A DNA stretch of 64,000 nucleotides from Chryseobacterium aquifrigidense. GTDB taxonomy: Bacteria; Bacteroidota; Bacteroidia; Flavobacteriales; Weeksellaceae. Each line of letters starts with the position of its first letter. Position 1 is the stretch's first letter. The notes below the pieces were generated by a model, which was not told where the DNA came from, ran no database searches, and saw only the letters and a list, made by a program, of their open reading frames with translations. Position numbers and translations under genes: made by a program. Shown piece by piece: positions 16,955 to 26,440 of the stretch. Location: assembly GCF_006716485.1 (NCBI RefSeq), contig NZ_VFPD01000001.1, positions 649,806 through 713,805 on the forward strand. The letters are read 5' to 3'.

Positions 16955-18094
16955 TTATATTCTTCTTATTCTGTTTTTTTCGTAATCTTCAAAAATCATT
17001 TGTCCTAAACCGGATAGTCCGGTGAGGAAGGCTTTTCCCTTGTTTTGAGCTGTAAATTCTTCCACAAACTGACGCAGATAAGGGTCCTGAGCAATCATGA
17101 AGGTCGTAATAGGGATTTTCAGTTTTCTTGCCTGTGCTGCTCTGTTGAAACATTGGTTAACAATTTTTTCATCCAGACCAAAGCTGTTCATATAAAACTC
17201 ACCGCTGGGTAGCTGAATACAGCTGGGTTTTCCATCAGTGATCATAAAAATCTGTTTGTTGGTATTTCTTTTTCTGCGAAGGATATCCATAGCGAGCTCC
17301 AGACCTGCTACCGTATTGGTATGATAAGGGCCTACTTTCAGATAGGGAAGGTCTTTGATCTTGATGGGCCATGCCTCGTTTCCAAAAACAATAATATCAA
17401 TGGAATCCTTCGGATATTTGCGCTTAATGAGTTCTACCAGTGCCATGGCTACTTTTTTGGCTGGAGTAATCCGGTCTTCACCATATAGAATCATAGAATG
17501 GCTGATGTCAATCATCAGAACAGTACTCATTTGAGCCTTATGTTTGGTCTCCTCTACGATGAGATCTTCTTCCGTAAGCCGCAGGTCTGAGATTCCGTTG
17601 TTGATTTGTGCATTCTTTAAACTTTCCGTCATATTCACGGCTGCAAGATCATCTCCATATTGGAAAGAACGGTTTTCGCCATCACGTTCATCCCCGATTC
17701 CTGTTTTGTTGGTGCGGTGATTTCCGGCTCCGTTTTTCTTTAGTTTTCCGAAAATCTGATCCAGGGCATATTCACGAAGGGCAGCTTCCAGTTTGGGGGT
17801 TAATATATTTTTACCTTTTCCACTTCCCGTATTGCCTTCTTCAGAATCTTCTTCCCTGATGTAGCCTCGTTTTTTCAAATCTTCTTCAAAATCCTGAAGG
17901 GTATATTCATCACTGAAAATATCATATTCCTGATCAAGCATGTCCAGCCACTCAAAGGCTTCTTCAATATCTCCGGAGGTATGGGTAAGCAAATCTTTGA
18001 AAACATCAAAGACCCTGTCAAAATGTGATAATTCCTCCGGCACATGTTTACTGAATATAAAGCCTTTTCCGGGATTAAAATTTTTATCTGTCAT
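16955..18094 (-). CDS. VWA-domain protein, partner of the AAA+ ATPase
   Basis: A 379-residue soluble protein. Residues about 190-375 form a von Willebrand A domain with a full MIDAS metal site: DISHS (196-200), a conserved Thr in GPYHTNTVAG and Asp in ITDGKPS. The first 180 residues are acidic and helical with a low-complexity linker. No signal peptide or membrane segment. Gene order VWA then AAA+ is shared with chelatase-like and MoxR/VWA systems, in which the VWA protein binds the target and the ATPase remodels it. First gene of the pair. Confidence 0.85.
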   Translation of the reverse strand: MTDKNFNPGKGFIFSKHVPEELSHFDRVFDVFKDLLTHTSGDIEEAFEWLDMLDQEYDIFSDEYTLQDFEEDLKKRGYIREEDSEEGNTGSGKGKNILTPKLEAALREYALDQIFGKLKKNGAGNHRTNKTGIGDERDGENRSFQYGDDLAAVNMTESLKNAQINNGISDLRLTEEDLIVEETKHKAQMSTVLMIDISHSMILYGEDRITPAKKVAMALVELIKRKYPKDSIDIIVFGNEAWPIKIKDLPYLKVGPYHTNTVAGLELAMDILRRKRNTNKQIFMITDGKPSCIQLPSGEFYMNSFGLDEKIVNQCFNRAAQARKLKIPITTFMIAQDPYLRQFVEEFTAQNKGKAFLTGLSGLGQMIFEDYEKNRIRRI

Positions 18095-18315
18095 AAGATG
18101 ATAAAGCGGTTTTGCGGTTAATTGCTTTTGAATATTCAGAAAATAGAATGATTTGTCTGAAGTATTCTTTAATTCGTTTCAAACTGAAAAGTTAGGAAAA
18201 TATCATTTTAAGATTCCCTTAGAGAAATAGAAAATACTAATGATTGCGATACGGAATAAGAATATAATAGGCTGTTATGATAAACTCTGAAAGTATTCTT
18301 ACCATAGATTGATAT

Positions 18316-18346
18316 TAAAAAATGTACAAATGAAGATTTGTACATT
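18316..18346 (-). terminator. terminator after the MarR-GNAT gene
   Basis: Eleven-base perfect arms AATGTACAAAT and ATTTGTACATT with loop GAAG; on the minus strand the hairpin is followed by a T-run. Confidence 0.8.
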
Positions 18347-19321
18347 TTAAATAGTCTTGTAGAATTTACTTTTTAGATCTAATTCCATTTGAATATTACA
18401 GCGCTGATAAGGAGTTGAACGTCCGGATACTTTCTGGAAACCCAGTTTGTAATACAGATTAATGGCGGGTTTCAGTATGGTATTGCTTTCAAGATATATT
18501 TTTGATGCACCGGATTCCTTAGCAGCATTGATTATTGCCTGTCCCAGCAGCCAGCCTATATTCTTTCCTTGTGCTTTGGGCGATACAGCCATTTTTGCCA
18601 GCTCAAAATCATAATCCGGATCTTCCATTTTGATAAGAGCACAGACTCCAAGCGGTTCTTCATTATAGAGTGCGACAAGTATTTTTCCTCCTTTATTTAA
18701 GATATATTCTTCAGGGTTATCCAATGCTTTATAGTCGGCATCTTCCATTTCAAAATAAGCGGAGATCCACTCTTCATTAAGTGCTTTGAATGCAGATTGG
18801 TATTTCACATCATAATCAACGATTTTTACATTTTTGCTTTCGCGGATTTTTTTCTGTTCCTTTACTCTTGAAAGCAATGATCTCTGTTCAAAAAGGTGTT
18901 CCCATTCTGCAAGTGCTTCCCAGAGATTATGAGTTGCTTCGTCAATCATTTCATCAATAGCATGATCAATATCTGTGCACTGGATTTTTATATTTTCAGA
19001 AAGCTCTTTTCCTTTTTCCGTAAGTCCGGCAATATTTCTCCTCTTATCATCTGACTGCTGATTGTCTTTAACCAATCCTGCAGTGGTCATTTCTTTGATA
19101 ATTTTGGTTACTGATGGCTGAGAATGTCCTATTTCTTCAGCGATTTCGGTAATGGTTTTTGAACCACCTTCGGAGAGGACAAAGAATACGGGAAACCATT
19201 TTGGTGAAAAGTCAGCACCATAAAGTTCATAAATCTTTGCTGCTTCTTCTGTAATATTTGAAGCCATAAACCGCAACCGGCTCCCCAAAGCAATCTTTCC
19301 TGTTTTCTCAAATAAATCCAT
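18347..19321 (-). CDS. MarR-type HTH fused to GNAT acetyltransferase
   Basis: A 324-residue two-domain protein. Residues 1-145 are a MarR winged helix: 'ITEIAEEIGHSQPSVTKII' is the recognition motif and NQQSDDKRRNIAGLTEKG the wing. Residues about 165-315 are a GNAT fold with the acetyl-CoA loop 'KMAVSPKAQGKNIGWLLGQA' and a late YYKLGF motif. Fusions of this kind may acetylate small molecules or proteins and sense them at once. The promoter region holds the palindrome ATAACTAGTTAT, a likely site for its own MarR domain. It shares strand with the upstream amine oxidase genes but a terminator and about 215 bases separate them. Confidence 0.9.
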   Translation of the reverse strand: MDLFEKTGKIALGSRLRFMASNITEEAAKIYELYGADFSPKWFPVFFVLSEGGSKTITEIAEEIGHSQPSVTKIIKEMTTAGLVKDNQQSDDKRRNIAGLTEKGKELSENIKIQCTDIDHAIDEMIDEATHNLWEALAEWEHLFEQRSLLSRVKEQKKIRESKNVKIVDYDVKYQSAFKALNEEWISAYFEMEDADYKALDNPEEYILNKGGKILVALYNEEPLGVCALIKMEDPDYDFELAKMAVSPKAQGKNIGWLLGQAIINAAKESGASKIYLESNTILKPAINLYYKLGFQKVSGRSTPYQRCNIQMELDLKSKFYKTI

Positions 19322-19337
19322 AAGTATAATTAATTAT

Positions 19338-19349
19338 ATAACTAGTTAT
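19338..19349. promoter_or_regulatory. palindromic operator of the MarR-GNAT gene
   Basis: ATAACTAGTTAT, a perfect 12-base palindrome, 16 bases upstream of the ATG. MarR proteins usually repress themselves through such sites. Confidence 0.6.
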
Positions 19350-19474
19350 GTAAATATAATAAATTAATAATTACCATGAAGAAAGAATTGAATTAAAATT
19401 TTAATTGAATTTAAAACAATGTCATAGAAGATCTCACAGAAGATTGTCCGGGGAATGTTTACTGGAAATACGGG

Positions 19475-19506
19475 AATAATAAAGCTCCGGATGATTCCGG
19501 AGCTTA
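19475..19506 (-). terminator. terminator after the amine oxidase gene
   Basis: Ten-base perfect arms AAGCTCCGGA and TCCGGAGCTT with a four-base loop; on the minus strand a T-rich tail follows. Confidence 0.8.
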
Positions 19507-19536
19507 CTAATACATCACCTTACTATGGATACATGG

Positions 19537-21309
19537 TTACCATCCTAAATAATATTCAGGATCTAACCAGTAGGGCCAGTCTAATTTAAAGTGGGTCTGA
19601 AGCATTTTTTCCGCTTCACAGAAGGCTCCTTCCACCCAGCCTTGCTGATCAGAATACGCTTCCCCGATAATATGAATCTGCTCATCCATCAACGGTTTTC
19701 TCATATAAGGCATCACCTCTTTTACGGAAAAGCCTGCTTTCCATGCATGATACCCTGCACCGTACGGATCATCTGTCCAGTCTCTGAAATAGGTTACGTA
19801 GGGTTGAGGAATATCTATTCCGTGTAATTCTTTCAGCTGATTCATCAATTCATTCACCATGAATTCTGTAGCCTGAACATCATCAAACTTATGCAGTTCT
19901 TCCAGTGAGGCAGATCTTGCAGCTCTTACCTTAAACAGCACTTTGTCATCAGAAAGTGCTTTCCAGAATGTTTCTGTTTCCATATCACCATAGCTTCCCA
20001 GCAACATTGAATTTTTGGTCTCAGTATCAGTGCCGAAATAATAACACTGTCTCATAGGTAAGTCTGTAATGGAATGTCCGGAATCAATCCCCAGATCTCT
20101 CCACCAGGGACGTTCAAAGCCCATAAGAATTTTAAATGCGGGCTCCATGATGATGGAACGGATATTTTCGTTCAGTTTCTGGTGTCTGTTGGCATCAAAA
20201 AAGAAGTTATTCTGATCCAGAAGTTCAAGTGATTTTCTCGGCATACCCAATACGATTGAGTTGGCGTATACTTTCCAGGTAGTGTTACTCTGTATATTCA
20301 GGAAAGTCAATTCGTATTTATAAGTAGTGGTCAAGTGATGGTCTTTGGTAAAAGTAATCAGTTTGTTTTCAGACCAGATGCGTGCTCCTTCATATTCCAT
20401 ATACGTGTTGGCTACTGCATAGGCAATGCTGTCGTAGCCTTCCTCAATGGTTTTGTAGGTTGTGTCTGCAGAAAAGTCTCCTACCATGTAAGGAAATGCT
20501 TCGGCAGAGTTCCAGTTGATGGTATTGGAATAATATCCTCCGGCGTTCGCTAAGAATTCATACCCTTCCTGAGAAACCTGATCTTTGATTAAGTTCCAGA
20601 AACCGATATCATTTACCAGACGCTTGTTATAAGGAGAACCAGTGAAATTGTACATCAGCCTTGGTTTTATTACATCCCAGTCGCGGCTGGTCAGTTTAAA
20701 TGTATAATCATATCCGTTAGGATCTGCAGTAATCAGTTCTTTATAATTTTCAGCTACCCATGCATCTGCCATTAAAACATTGTAAATGATTTTATTGAAT
20801 AACTGATCAGAACTGAAACCTTCATCCCCTTCATTCAGATAATAGCGGGTAATCAGTTTGTTATCATGTTTCTGTTCTTCTGTCCATGCATTTTGTTTGA
20901 AACGTTCTTTTCTGATGTACATCAACAGTTTTTCAGGTTCTCCCATATGGAATGGAATAGGAGTCATCTTATCTTTCAGAACAGGGGTTCTTTTGCTCAG
21001 ATCTGTTTCTTTCAGGGGGTAACCTTCTATCAGGGTTGTTACAATTTCCTGAGAAGTCAGATAACGCATTCCTCCAAGTTCTCCCCAGAAATTCATTCCC
21101 GGCATAATTACGGATTCCAGTCTTCCGCCTAATTTGTCACTCATATCAAAGATCTGTACTTCATGACCGTTGTATTTCTGGTCTGCTACCAGGCGAAAAG
21201 CGGTGTACAATCCGGAAGTTCCGGCACCTATAATGGCTACTTCTACTTTAAGGTCGGGCTGCATACCTGGATACAGCGGTGTATTTTTATTGACGTTTTC
21301 TTGATTCAT
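19537..21309 (-). CDS. FAD-dependent amine/L-amino-acid oxidase family protein
   Basis: A 590-residue flavoprotein of the amine oxidase family. The dinucleotide motif GAGTSG (28-33) and 'KLGGRLES' bind FAD near the N-terminus; 'GGMRYL' follows; and 'IHIIGEAYSDQQGWVEGAF' near residue 560 is the C-terminal FAD site. The size and layout match bacterial and fungal L-amino-acid oxidases and tryptophan monooxygenase-like enzymes rather than small MAO proteins. No signal peptide is seen. It lies 13 bases after the SolA-like gene on the same strand; together they would oxidise an amine or amino acid and its N-methyl or ring derivative, making hydrogen peroxide. Substrate unknown. Confidence 0.83.
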   Translation of the reverse strand: MNQENVNKNTPLYPGMQPDLKVEVAIIGAGTSGLYTAFRLVADQKYNGHEVQIFDMSDKLGGRLESVIMPGMNFWGELGGMRYLTSQEIVTTLIEGYPLKETDLSKRTPVLKDKMTPIPFHMGEPEKLLMYIRKERFKQNAWTEEQKHDNKLITRYYLNEGDEGFSSDQLFNKIIYNVLMADAWVAENYKELITADPNGYDYTFKLTSRDWDVIKPRLMYNFTGSPYNKRLVNDIGFWNLIKDQVSQEGYEFLANAGGYYSNTINWNSAEAFPYMVGDFSADTTYKTIEEGYDSIAYAVANTYMEYEGARIWSENKLITFTKDHHLTTTYKYELTFLNIQSNTTWKVYANSIVLGMPRKSLELLDQNNFFFDANRHQKLNENIRSIIMEPAFKILMGFERPWWRDLGIDSGHSITDLPMRQCYYFGTDTETKNSMLLGSYGDMETETFWKALSDDKVLFKVRAARSASLEELHKFDDVQATEFMVNELMNQLKELHGIDIPQPYVTYFRDWTDDPYGAGYHAWKAGFSVKEVMPYMRKPLMDEQIHIIGEAYSDQQGWVEGAFCEAEKMLQTHFKLDWPYWLDPEYYLGW

Positions 21310-21322
21310 GGTTTTATAATTT

Positions 21323-22510
21323 TTAAAGTGCTAAGAAATATTTATATCCTAATCGAAATGGAGTGATGTCAAAATCAGTATGCCCGTCTAATGCAAGATC
21401 CGACATGATTTTTCCTAAGAAAGGCGTGAATTTGGCAGCCCATCCTGTAGCATACACCGCAATATTTTTATGGTTCGGTACATAAGGCGGTGCAAAATCA
21501 ATCAGCAGTTCTTTATTAGGGATGGTACTTAAAGCGATGAGGCATGTTGAAGTATATTCCGGAACAATGCTGAGGCCGGTCATATGGTTTTTTATCCATT
21601 CGGAAGTGTAGGCCAGTTCCTGGGGGTTGGGAATTAATGTTCTGTCACTTGGTTCTTCCAGAGGTTTGATCACAAAATCCGGTGCTACACGGATGTATTC
21701 CGGGTGATCCCATTCCACGGAAGGGAAACCATAAAACTGATTGCCATTGTCTCCCGTTGCGTTCTGAAATACAAACCAGGTTGGATATTGTATTGCCGGA
21801 TCTGTCTTTTTAAAATAAGCAGAAGACATATTCCAGTAAGTGGCTTCTATTTTAAAATCAAGAAGATTGATCACACTGTTGATATAAGGTCCGGGAATGA
21901 TGGCCAGTTTTTTTGCGATATAAATTCCATTCGGAGTGGTAAGCTCAAAAAGATCACCGTTTTGTTTAATCTCAAGTACTGGGGAATCTTCTCTGAGTTC
22001 TACGGTTTCTTCTTTCTGACAAAGGCTTAAAAGTGTTTCAATAGTTGCCTTGAAATTAATGCTTGCCCCATCGGGTTGAAACAATCCTGTATAATTATCC
22101 GGCAGATTTTTGAAATGATACTGTTCTTCAATTTCCTTTGACTTTAAAGTAGTATAAGGAACGCCTAAAGCCTGTAATGCTTTCTCTGCTTCAGCAATAT
22201 TTCCTTCAGTGGAGTGTACTTCAGGATCTCCAAACCAGAGTGTGCCTACTTTGTCAAGCAATGGCGTATCTGTCTTTTTCTGTAATTCATTCCAATAGGG
22301 CTCTGCATCCAGAGCCATTTGTACCATATATTCATCCGGATACGGAATCCGGAACTGACGTGATACTCCTGCAGAGCTGCCCAGCTGATTCACAAAAGTA
22401 TATTGTTCCAGTACTAAAGTTTTAGCCTGACGCTGGCCAAGATGATAAGCCGTAGCCAGACCTATAGCTCCTCCGCCAATGACGATTACGTCGTAGTTTT
22501 CTGTAATCAT
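21323..22510 (-). CDS. SolA/monomeric sarcosine oxidase-like FAD protein
   Basis: A 395-residue DAO-family flavoprotein. GGGAIG (12-17) is the FAD motif; 'GSSAGVSRQFRIPYPDEYM' near 43-61 is typical of N-methyltryptophan and monomeric sarcosine oxidases; and Cys323 in TSTCLIALST aligns with the cysteine that binds FAD covalently in that family. Such enzymes demethylate N-methyl amino acids or oxidise cyclic ones with oxygen, giving peroxide. It is the first gene of an apparent two-gene unit with the amine oxidase gene. Start ATG 22510 is well supported by the FAD motif position. Confidence 0.86.
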   Translation of the reverse strand: MITENYDVIVIGGGAIGLATAYHLGQRQAKTLVLEQYTFVNQLGSSAGVSRQFRIPYPDEYMVQMALDAEPYWNELQKKTDTPLLDKVGTLWFGDPEVHSTEGNIAEAEKALQALGVPYTTLKSKEIEEQYHFKNLPDNYTGLFQPDGASINFKATIETLLSLCQKEETVELREDSPVLEIKQNGDLFELTTPNGIYIAKKLAIIPGPYINSVINLLDFKIEATYWNMSSAYFKKTDPAIQYPTWFVFQNATGDNGNQFYGFPSVEWDHPEYIRVAPDFVIKPLEEPSDRTLIPNPQELAYTSEWIKNHMTGLSIVPEYTSTCLIALSTIPNKELLIDFAPPYVPNHKNIAVYATGWAAKFTPFLGKIMSDLALDGHTDFDITPFRLGYKYFLAL

Positions 22511-23067
22511 AGGTTATTTGTTTTATTTTTTATACTCGTAAGAAGAAATACAGAAAAGTAAAGACATCAAAATGAAGGAATGTACCATCATTACTGATTT
22601 TAATACTCTGTACTTATTGCTACGATAGGTTAAGTGTAGAGACGAATCTTCCGGTACATGTGAATATTCTGGTTTTCCATTGAATATTGTCACTATTAAT
22701 AAGCATTTCAAAGTAACAAACAAGAGCATATATGTTCTTAGAGTGTAAATTACCAAATGTGGTATTGAGTAGAAATACGGAATGACAGAAAATCCATATC
22801 CGGAGGGTAGTTTCAACAATGAAGAAGAGCGAAAATAATAAGTGGTTTCTGGATTTCCAACTCATTTTTGGGGGCTTATTATCCATTATTTCTATAAAAT
22901 GAGCAGGAGAAGAACATTTTACTGAGCCTCAACTTTTTGCAATTGATCTAAAAAAAAAGATTTACATACATAAAACTGAATGTGTACAAGGCTTTTTAAT
23001 AGTAAAAAAAAATAAATTCTGTGAGTTTAATCAAATATTCATTATTATAAGAAGACAAAAATTACTT
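22511..23067. other. intergenic region, nothing recognised
   Basis: About 560 AT-rich bases between divergent genes. Two overlapping minus-strand frames of 88-98 codons lack family likeness and good starts and are not called. No RNA gene or repeat was recognised. Confidence 0.5.
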
Positions 23068-23075
23068 TAACTTTG
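23068..23075 (+). promoter_or_regulatory. possible -7 box of the histidine kinase operon
   Basis: TAACTTTG fits TAnnTTTG; a weak TTA stands where the -33 box is expected. It would give a leader of roughly 105 bases. Confidence 0.4.
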
Positions 23076-23189
23076 CCAATTGAATGATATATGCTTATTA
23101 TGAAATTATTGAAAATAATGCTATATTGTTAAAGGCTAATATCTAATGGACTTACGTCATCAGGAAATTAATTTAACTGATAAACAAAT

Positions 23190-24923
23190 ATGAAAAATAA
23201 ATTCTTAAATTTTAAATTGAGAAAACTTGTTCATTACTCATTGATCCTTTGTATTTTACTGATACAGGTCATTATTGCCATATTTTTCTACAATGAATTT
23301 GTCAACGGGAAGAAGCTGAAATTTATTAAAGATCAGCTTGAGGAAAGCCGTGCATTGGGAGGTTTGACTGATAATTCCAGGAAAGATTTCATGGATGCAC
23401 AGGATCATCTTCAGAAATATATGGCTACTCAGGATAATAAAGATCTGCAGCTCTATTTCCAGTCGTTGAGAAAGCTTAAGACTAATTTTGATAAAATTGG
23501 CGAATACGAAAATACGAGTCCAAGATTGAAAAAAAATCTGGCTCTCCGTAGTCAGGATACCTTAAAGAATGCAAAACTGAAGACTTTAATAGATTCAGTG
23601 TACCAGACTTCTCTGAAGCCGCCAACAAAAATTGAGGATAATCAATACGAGCCAGCCAAGTATAAAAATGATTTTGAAGATTTCAAGATTCAAACCCGTA
23701 CTTATGCTGATACTGTAAAAAAGAAAGGTTTTTTCGGACGTTTAAAAGATGCAGTAACAGGGAAAGTGGATGTTCAGAAGGAGAGTACTGTAATCACAAT
23801 GACCAATAACAAAACCCTGGATCTTTCTCAGGTAAAAACCAAAATGGATAATACCATAAAATCTATGGACAAGCATTATGCAGCTGAGGTAAAAAAGGTT
23901 CAGCTACTTGCAGCCCTGAGTCAGAAGAATAATTTACAGTTTTACAGCAATTTCAGTAAGCTGCTGGTATATAGTAATAATTTAATAGAAGTATACGAAA
24001 ATGCCATCAACGATTTTAAATCTGAACTGGAAAGAGAGTACAATGAACAGAGTTCCAATAATAACAAGATAAGGACTTACCTGGTATTAGGGCTGATGAT
24101 TCTGATGTTTATTGTTTCTATTCTGATCATGTATTTTACAAGAATGGCATTTGTCTATGAACAAAAACTGGATGCTGCCAATAAAGAGATTAAAAAGAAT
24201 CTTAATTTCAAAAACAGAATTCTGGGAATGCTCAGTCATGACTTGAGGTCACCTTTGAAAATTATCAATATTTTCATTGATAAAATCCACAGAACAACTG
24301 AAGATGAAACGATAAAGGATTACCTTAAATCCATCAAATTTACCAACAGTACTTTGCTTCTGCAGTCTAACCAGATTCTGGAATATACCAAAAACGAAAA
24401 TGCTGAAAAAGAGCTTATACAGTCAGTTTTCAATCTTAAAGATGAAATCAGTTCCATTGTAAAGGTGATTACCCCATATCTGGAAACGAGAAACAACAGG
24501 TTTGTGGTTACAGACAGAATCCCTGAAAATCTGGTGGTATATTCAGATAATATCAGAATCAATCAGATTTTTATGAATATTCTGGGGAATGCCAATAAGT
24601 TTACAGAAAATGGGCAGATTGATCTTGTACTGGCTACAGAATCCCTTGGAGAAAATACAATTTGCCTTATCACAACGGTAGCAGATACCGGGGTAGGAAT
24701 ATCAGAATCAGATCTTGGTAAAATTTTTGATCCTTATTATCAGGGTATTGTTTCTGATGAAGTAGATAATCTGGGAGCAGGGCTTGGGCTGAACCTCGTA
24801 AAAGAAATTGTAGAGCTTTTTGATGGCAATATATCGGTAGAAAGCAAATTACATAAAGGAACTAAAGTGACATTCAGGATCAATTTAAATCGTAATAATA
24901 ATGGAAACACCAATACAAAATAA
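23190..24923 (+). CDS. sensor histidine kinase
   Basis: A 577-residue membrane kinase. A membrane segment at about 17-40, a mostly helical periplasmic region of about 250 residues and a second segment near 297-317 frame the sensor. The cytoplasmic part has an H-box (MLSHDLRSP, His350), an N-box (NILGNANKF), a G1 box (DTGVGIS) and a G2 box (GAGLGLNLVKEI). The sensor is Lys/Asp/Asn rich with no named domain. Its last codons overlap the response regulator start at 24901 by 23 bases, so the pair is translationally coupled. Signal unknown. Confidence 0.92.
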   Translation: MKNKFLNFKLRKLVHYSLILCILLIQVIIAIFFYNEFVNGKKLKFIKDQLEESRALGGLTDNSRKDFMDAQDHLQKYMATQDNKDLQLYFQSLRKLKTNFDKIGEYENTSPRLKKNLALRSQDTLKNAKLKTLIDSVYQTSLKPPTKIEDNQYEPAKYKNDFEDFKIQTRTYADTVKKKGFFGRLKDAVTGKVDVQKESTVITMTNNKTLDLSQVKTKMDNTIKSMDKHYAAEVKKVQLLAALSQKNNLQFYSNFSKLLVYSNNLIEVYENAINDFKSELEREYNEQSSNNNKIRTYLVLGLMILMFIVSILIMYFTRMAFVYEQKLDAANKEIKKNLNFKNRILGMLSHDLRSPLKIINIFIDKIHRTTEDETIKDYLKSIKFTNSTLLLQSNQILEYTKNENAEKELIQSVFNLKDEISSIVKVITPYLETRNNRFVVTDRIPENLVVYSDNIRINQIFMNILGNANKFTENGQIDLVLATESLGENTICLITTVADTGVGISESDLGKIFDPYYQGIVSDEVDNLGAGLGLNLVKEIVELFDGNISVESKLHKGTKVTFRINLNRNNNGNTNTK

Positions 24924-25554
24924 AGAGATTATATTCCTTCTGGCAGACGATCACAGCATTGTACGCCAGGGAATGGAGATTGTTATCAGTGATATTGTTC
25001 CTAACGCTAAGGTATATCAGACCTCATCCTTACATCAGGTATTGGAACTGATAGAATCAAAAGGAATCGAGATGGCTGTCATTGATGCCCATTTCCCGGA
25101 CGGCAACAGTCTTCATATTTTACCGCAGATGAAAAATGCAAATCCTGATCTTAAAATTTTGATTTTTACAGGACTTGAAGAAGAATTGCATGGCCTTAAA
25201 TTTATTAAAGCAGGTGCTGACGGTTACCTGAGTAAACTGAGTGAAGAGGAGGAGGTAAGGGAAGCGATTGCCACCTTCATTGAGAAAGGGGAGTACTTCT
25301 CCGATCTTTTACGTAACCTATTGGTACAGTTTGTTTACAACCCGGATCTGATAAGTCCGCTCAACAGTTTAACCAAAAGAGAAATGCAGATTGCAGAGCT
25401 CTATGCAGAAGGATATGGAAATCTGGAAATTTCAAACAGCTTGAATATCAAACAGAATACAGTAAGCACAATCAAAAAAAATATCTTTGAAAAACTAAAG
25501 ATTGAAAATATGGTTGAGCTTGTTGACCTTGTCAAAACCCACCATAAACTATAG
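24901..25554 (+). CDS. NarL/LuxR-family response regulator
   Basis: A 217-residue two-domain regulator. The receiver has the acidic pair Asp17/Asp18 (LLADDHSIV), the phosphoacceptor Asp62 (VIDAHFPDG) and Lys112 (GYLSKLS). The C-terminal LuxR-type domain (about 150-215) contains 'LTKREMQIAELYAEGYGNLE' and the recognition helix QNTVSTIKKNIFEKL. It overlaps the kinase gene and should be its partner. Kinases of the HisKA type more often pair with OmpR regulators; the NarL type here is common for such hybrids in flavobacteria. Confidence 0.93.
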   Translation: METPIQNKEIIFLLADDHSIVRQGMEIVISDIVPNAKVYQTSSLHQVLELIESKGIEMAVIDAHFPDGNSLHILPQMKNANPDLKILIFTGLEEELHGLKFIKAGADGYLSKLSEEEEVREAIATFIEKGEYFSDLLRNLLVQFVYNPDLISPLNSLTKREMQIAELYAEGYGNLEISNSLNIKQNTVSTIKKNIFEKLKIENMVELVDLVKTHHKL

Positions 25555-25940
25555 TGTTTTTAAAGGTGTTCTCCACTTCATATTGTCAGCGTATTATATT
25601 TCATCGATAAATATCTATAAGTCGATCGACATGTATCGATGGGGTTTGTAGAAGATTTTATGTGGAAATGTTGTTCCTTTGTAATGTGAAATTTAAGTAA
25701 TGAAAAAGCAACTGAGAAATGCTTTTTAATTTCTGAAGTTTCATACACAAAACAACAAATGATGATAACTATACAAATAATAAACTATAGTTATAGAAAC
25801 ACAAATGATGAAAAATTAATAAACACTGATGAAATTAAAGAAGTGTATGAATAACCTTAAACGGACTTCTTAAAAAAGCCAAATGATCAGAAAAAAACAC
25901 AAACACATATAGTGAGGTTCAGTTGATAGGTTACAGTACA
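25555..25940. other. intergenic stretch ahead of a solitary terminator
   Basis: Nearly 390 bases with no coding frame follow the response regulator, and a strong terminator ends them at 25980. A long 3' leader or a small RNA could lie here; no known RNA family was recognised. Confidence 0.4.
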
Positions 25941-25980
25941 AACACAAGAAGGAGGCATTAAGCCTCCTTTTGTGTTTTTT
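25941..25980 (+). terminator. strong terminator far downstream of the response regulator
   Basis: Core arms GGAGGC and GCCTCC, extended outward by AACACAAGAA and TTTTGTGTT, with a five-base loop and a following T-run. Confidence 0.85.
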
Positions 25981-26014
25981 ATCATTTGATAAACAAATGC
26001 TGGCATTTATCTCT

Positions 26015-26022
26015 TAGTTTTG
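26015..26022 (+). promoter_or_regulatory. -7 box of the ACT-domain gene
   Basis: TAGTTTTG matches TAnnTTTG and ends 10 bases before the ATG at 26033, so the transcript would have a very short leader. No clear -33 box. Confidence 0.45.
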
Positions 26023-26032
26023 TATCAAAAAG

Positions 26033-26440
26033 ATGTCAGGAGAAAAAGACTTAGCGCTACTGATTCAGAATATGGAACCAGTACTGAATACCGGAGAATA
26101 TGTATTCTGTACTGTTGAAACTTTAGGCGGAATACCGGATATAGAAAAGGTTCTGTTTTTTTTCCGGGAAAATGAAGCCATTACCATTGTGGTAGAAAAA
26201 CCAATAGCAGATGAATGGAATATGGATTACAATTATATTTCTTCATGGATTACCCTCACGGTTCACTCTTCCCTGGAAGCCGTAGGACTTACTGCTGCTT
26301 TTGCCAATGCCTTGAAAAAGGAGAATATCAGTTGTAATGTGGTAGCTGCTTATTTTCACGATCATATTTTTGTAGCTGAAAAAGATGCTGAAAGAGCGAT
26401 GAAAGCCCTTTTTTCCTTGAGATCAGCTCAGCAGTTTTAA
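26033..26440 (+). CDS. ACT-domain protein (DUF2241-like)
   Basis: A 135-residue cytoplasmic protein. The N-terminal half ('LIQNMEPVLNTGEYVFCTVE') resembles DUF2241 and the second half ('WITLTVHSSLEAVGLTAAFA' then ISCNVVAAYFHDHIFV) an ACT domain, the fold that often binds amino acids and regulates enzymes. Small free-standing proteins of this type are common and uncharacterised. It stands alone with a short leader. The regulated partner is unknown. Confidence 0.83.
   Translation: MSGEKDLALLIQNMEPVLNTGEYVFCTVETLGGIPDIEKVLFFFRENEAITIVVEKPIADEWNMDYNYISSWITLTVHSSLEAVGLTAAFANALKKENISCNVVAAYFHDHIFVAEKDAERAMKALFSLRSAQQF

Noticed and set aside
22523..22886. Two overlapping minus-strand frames upstream of the SolA-like gene.
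   Set aside because: Low-complexity hydrophobic translations, no family, no promoter or ribosome site; likely chance frames.
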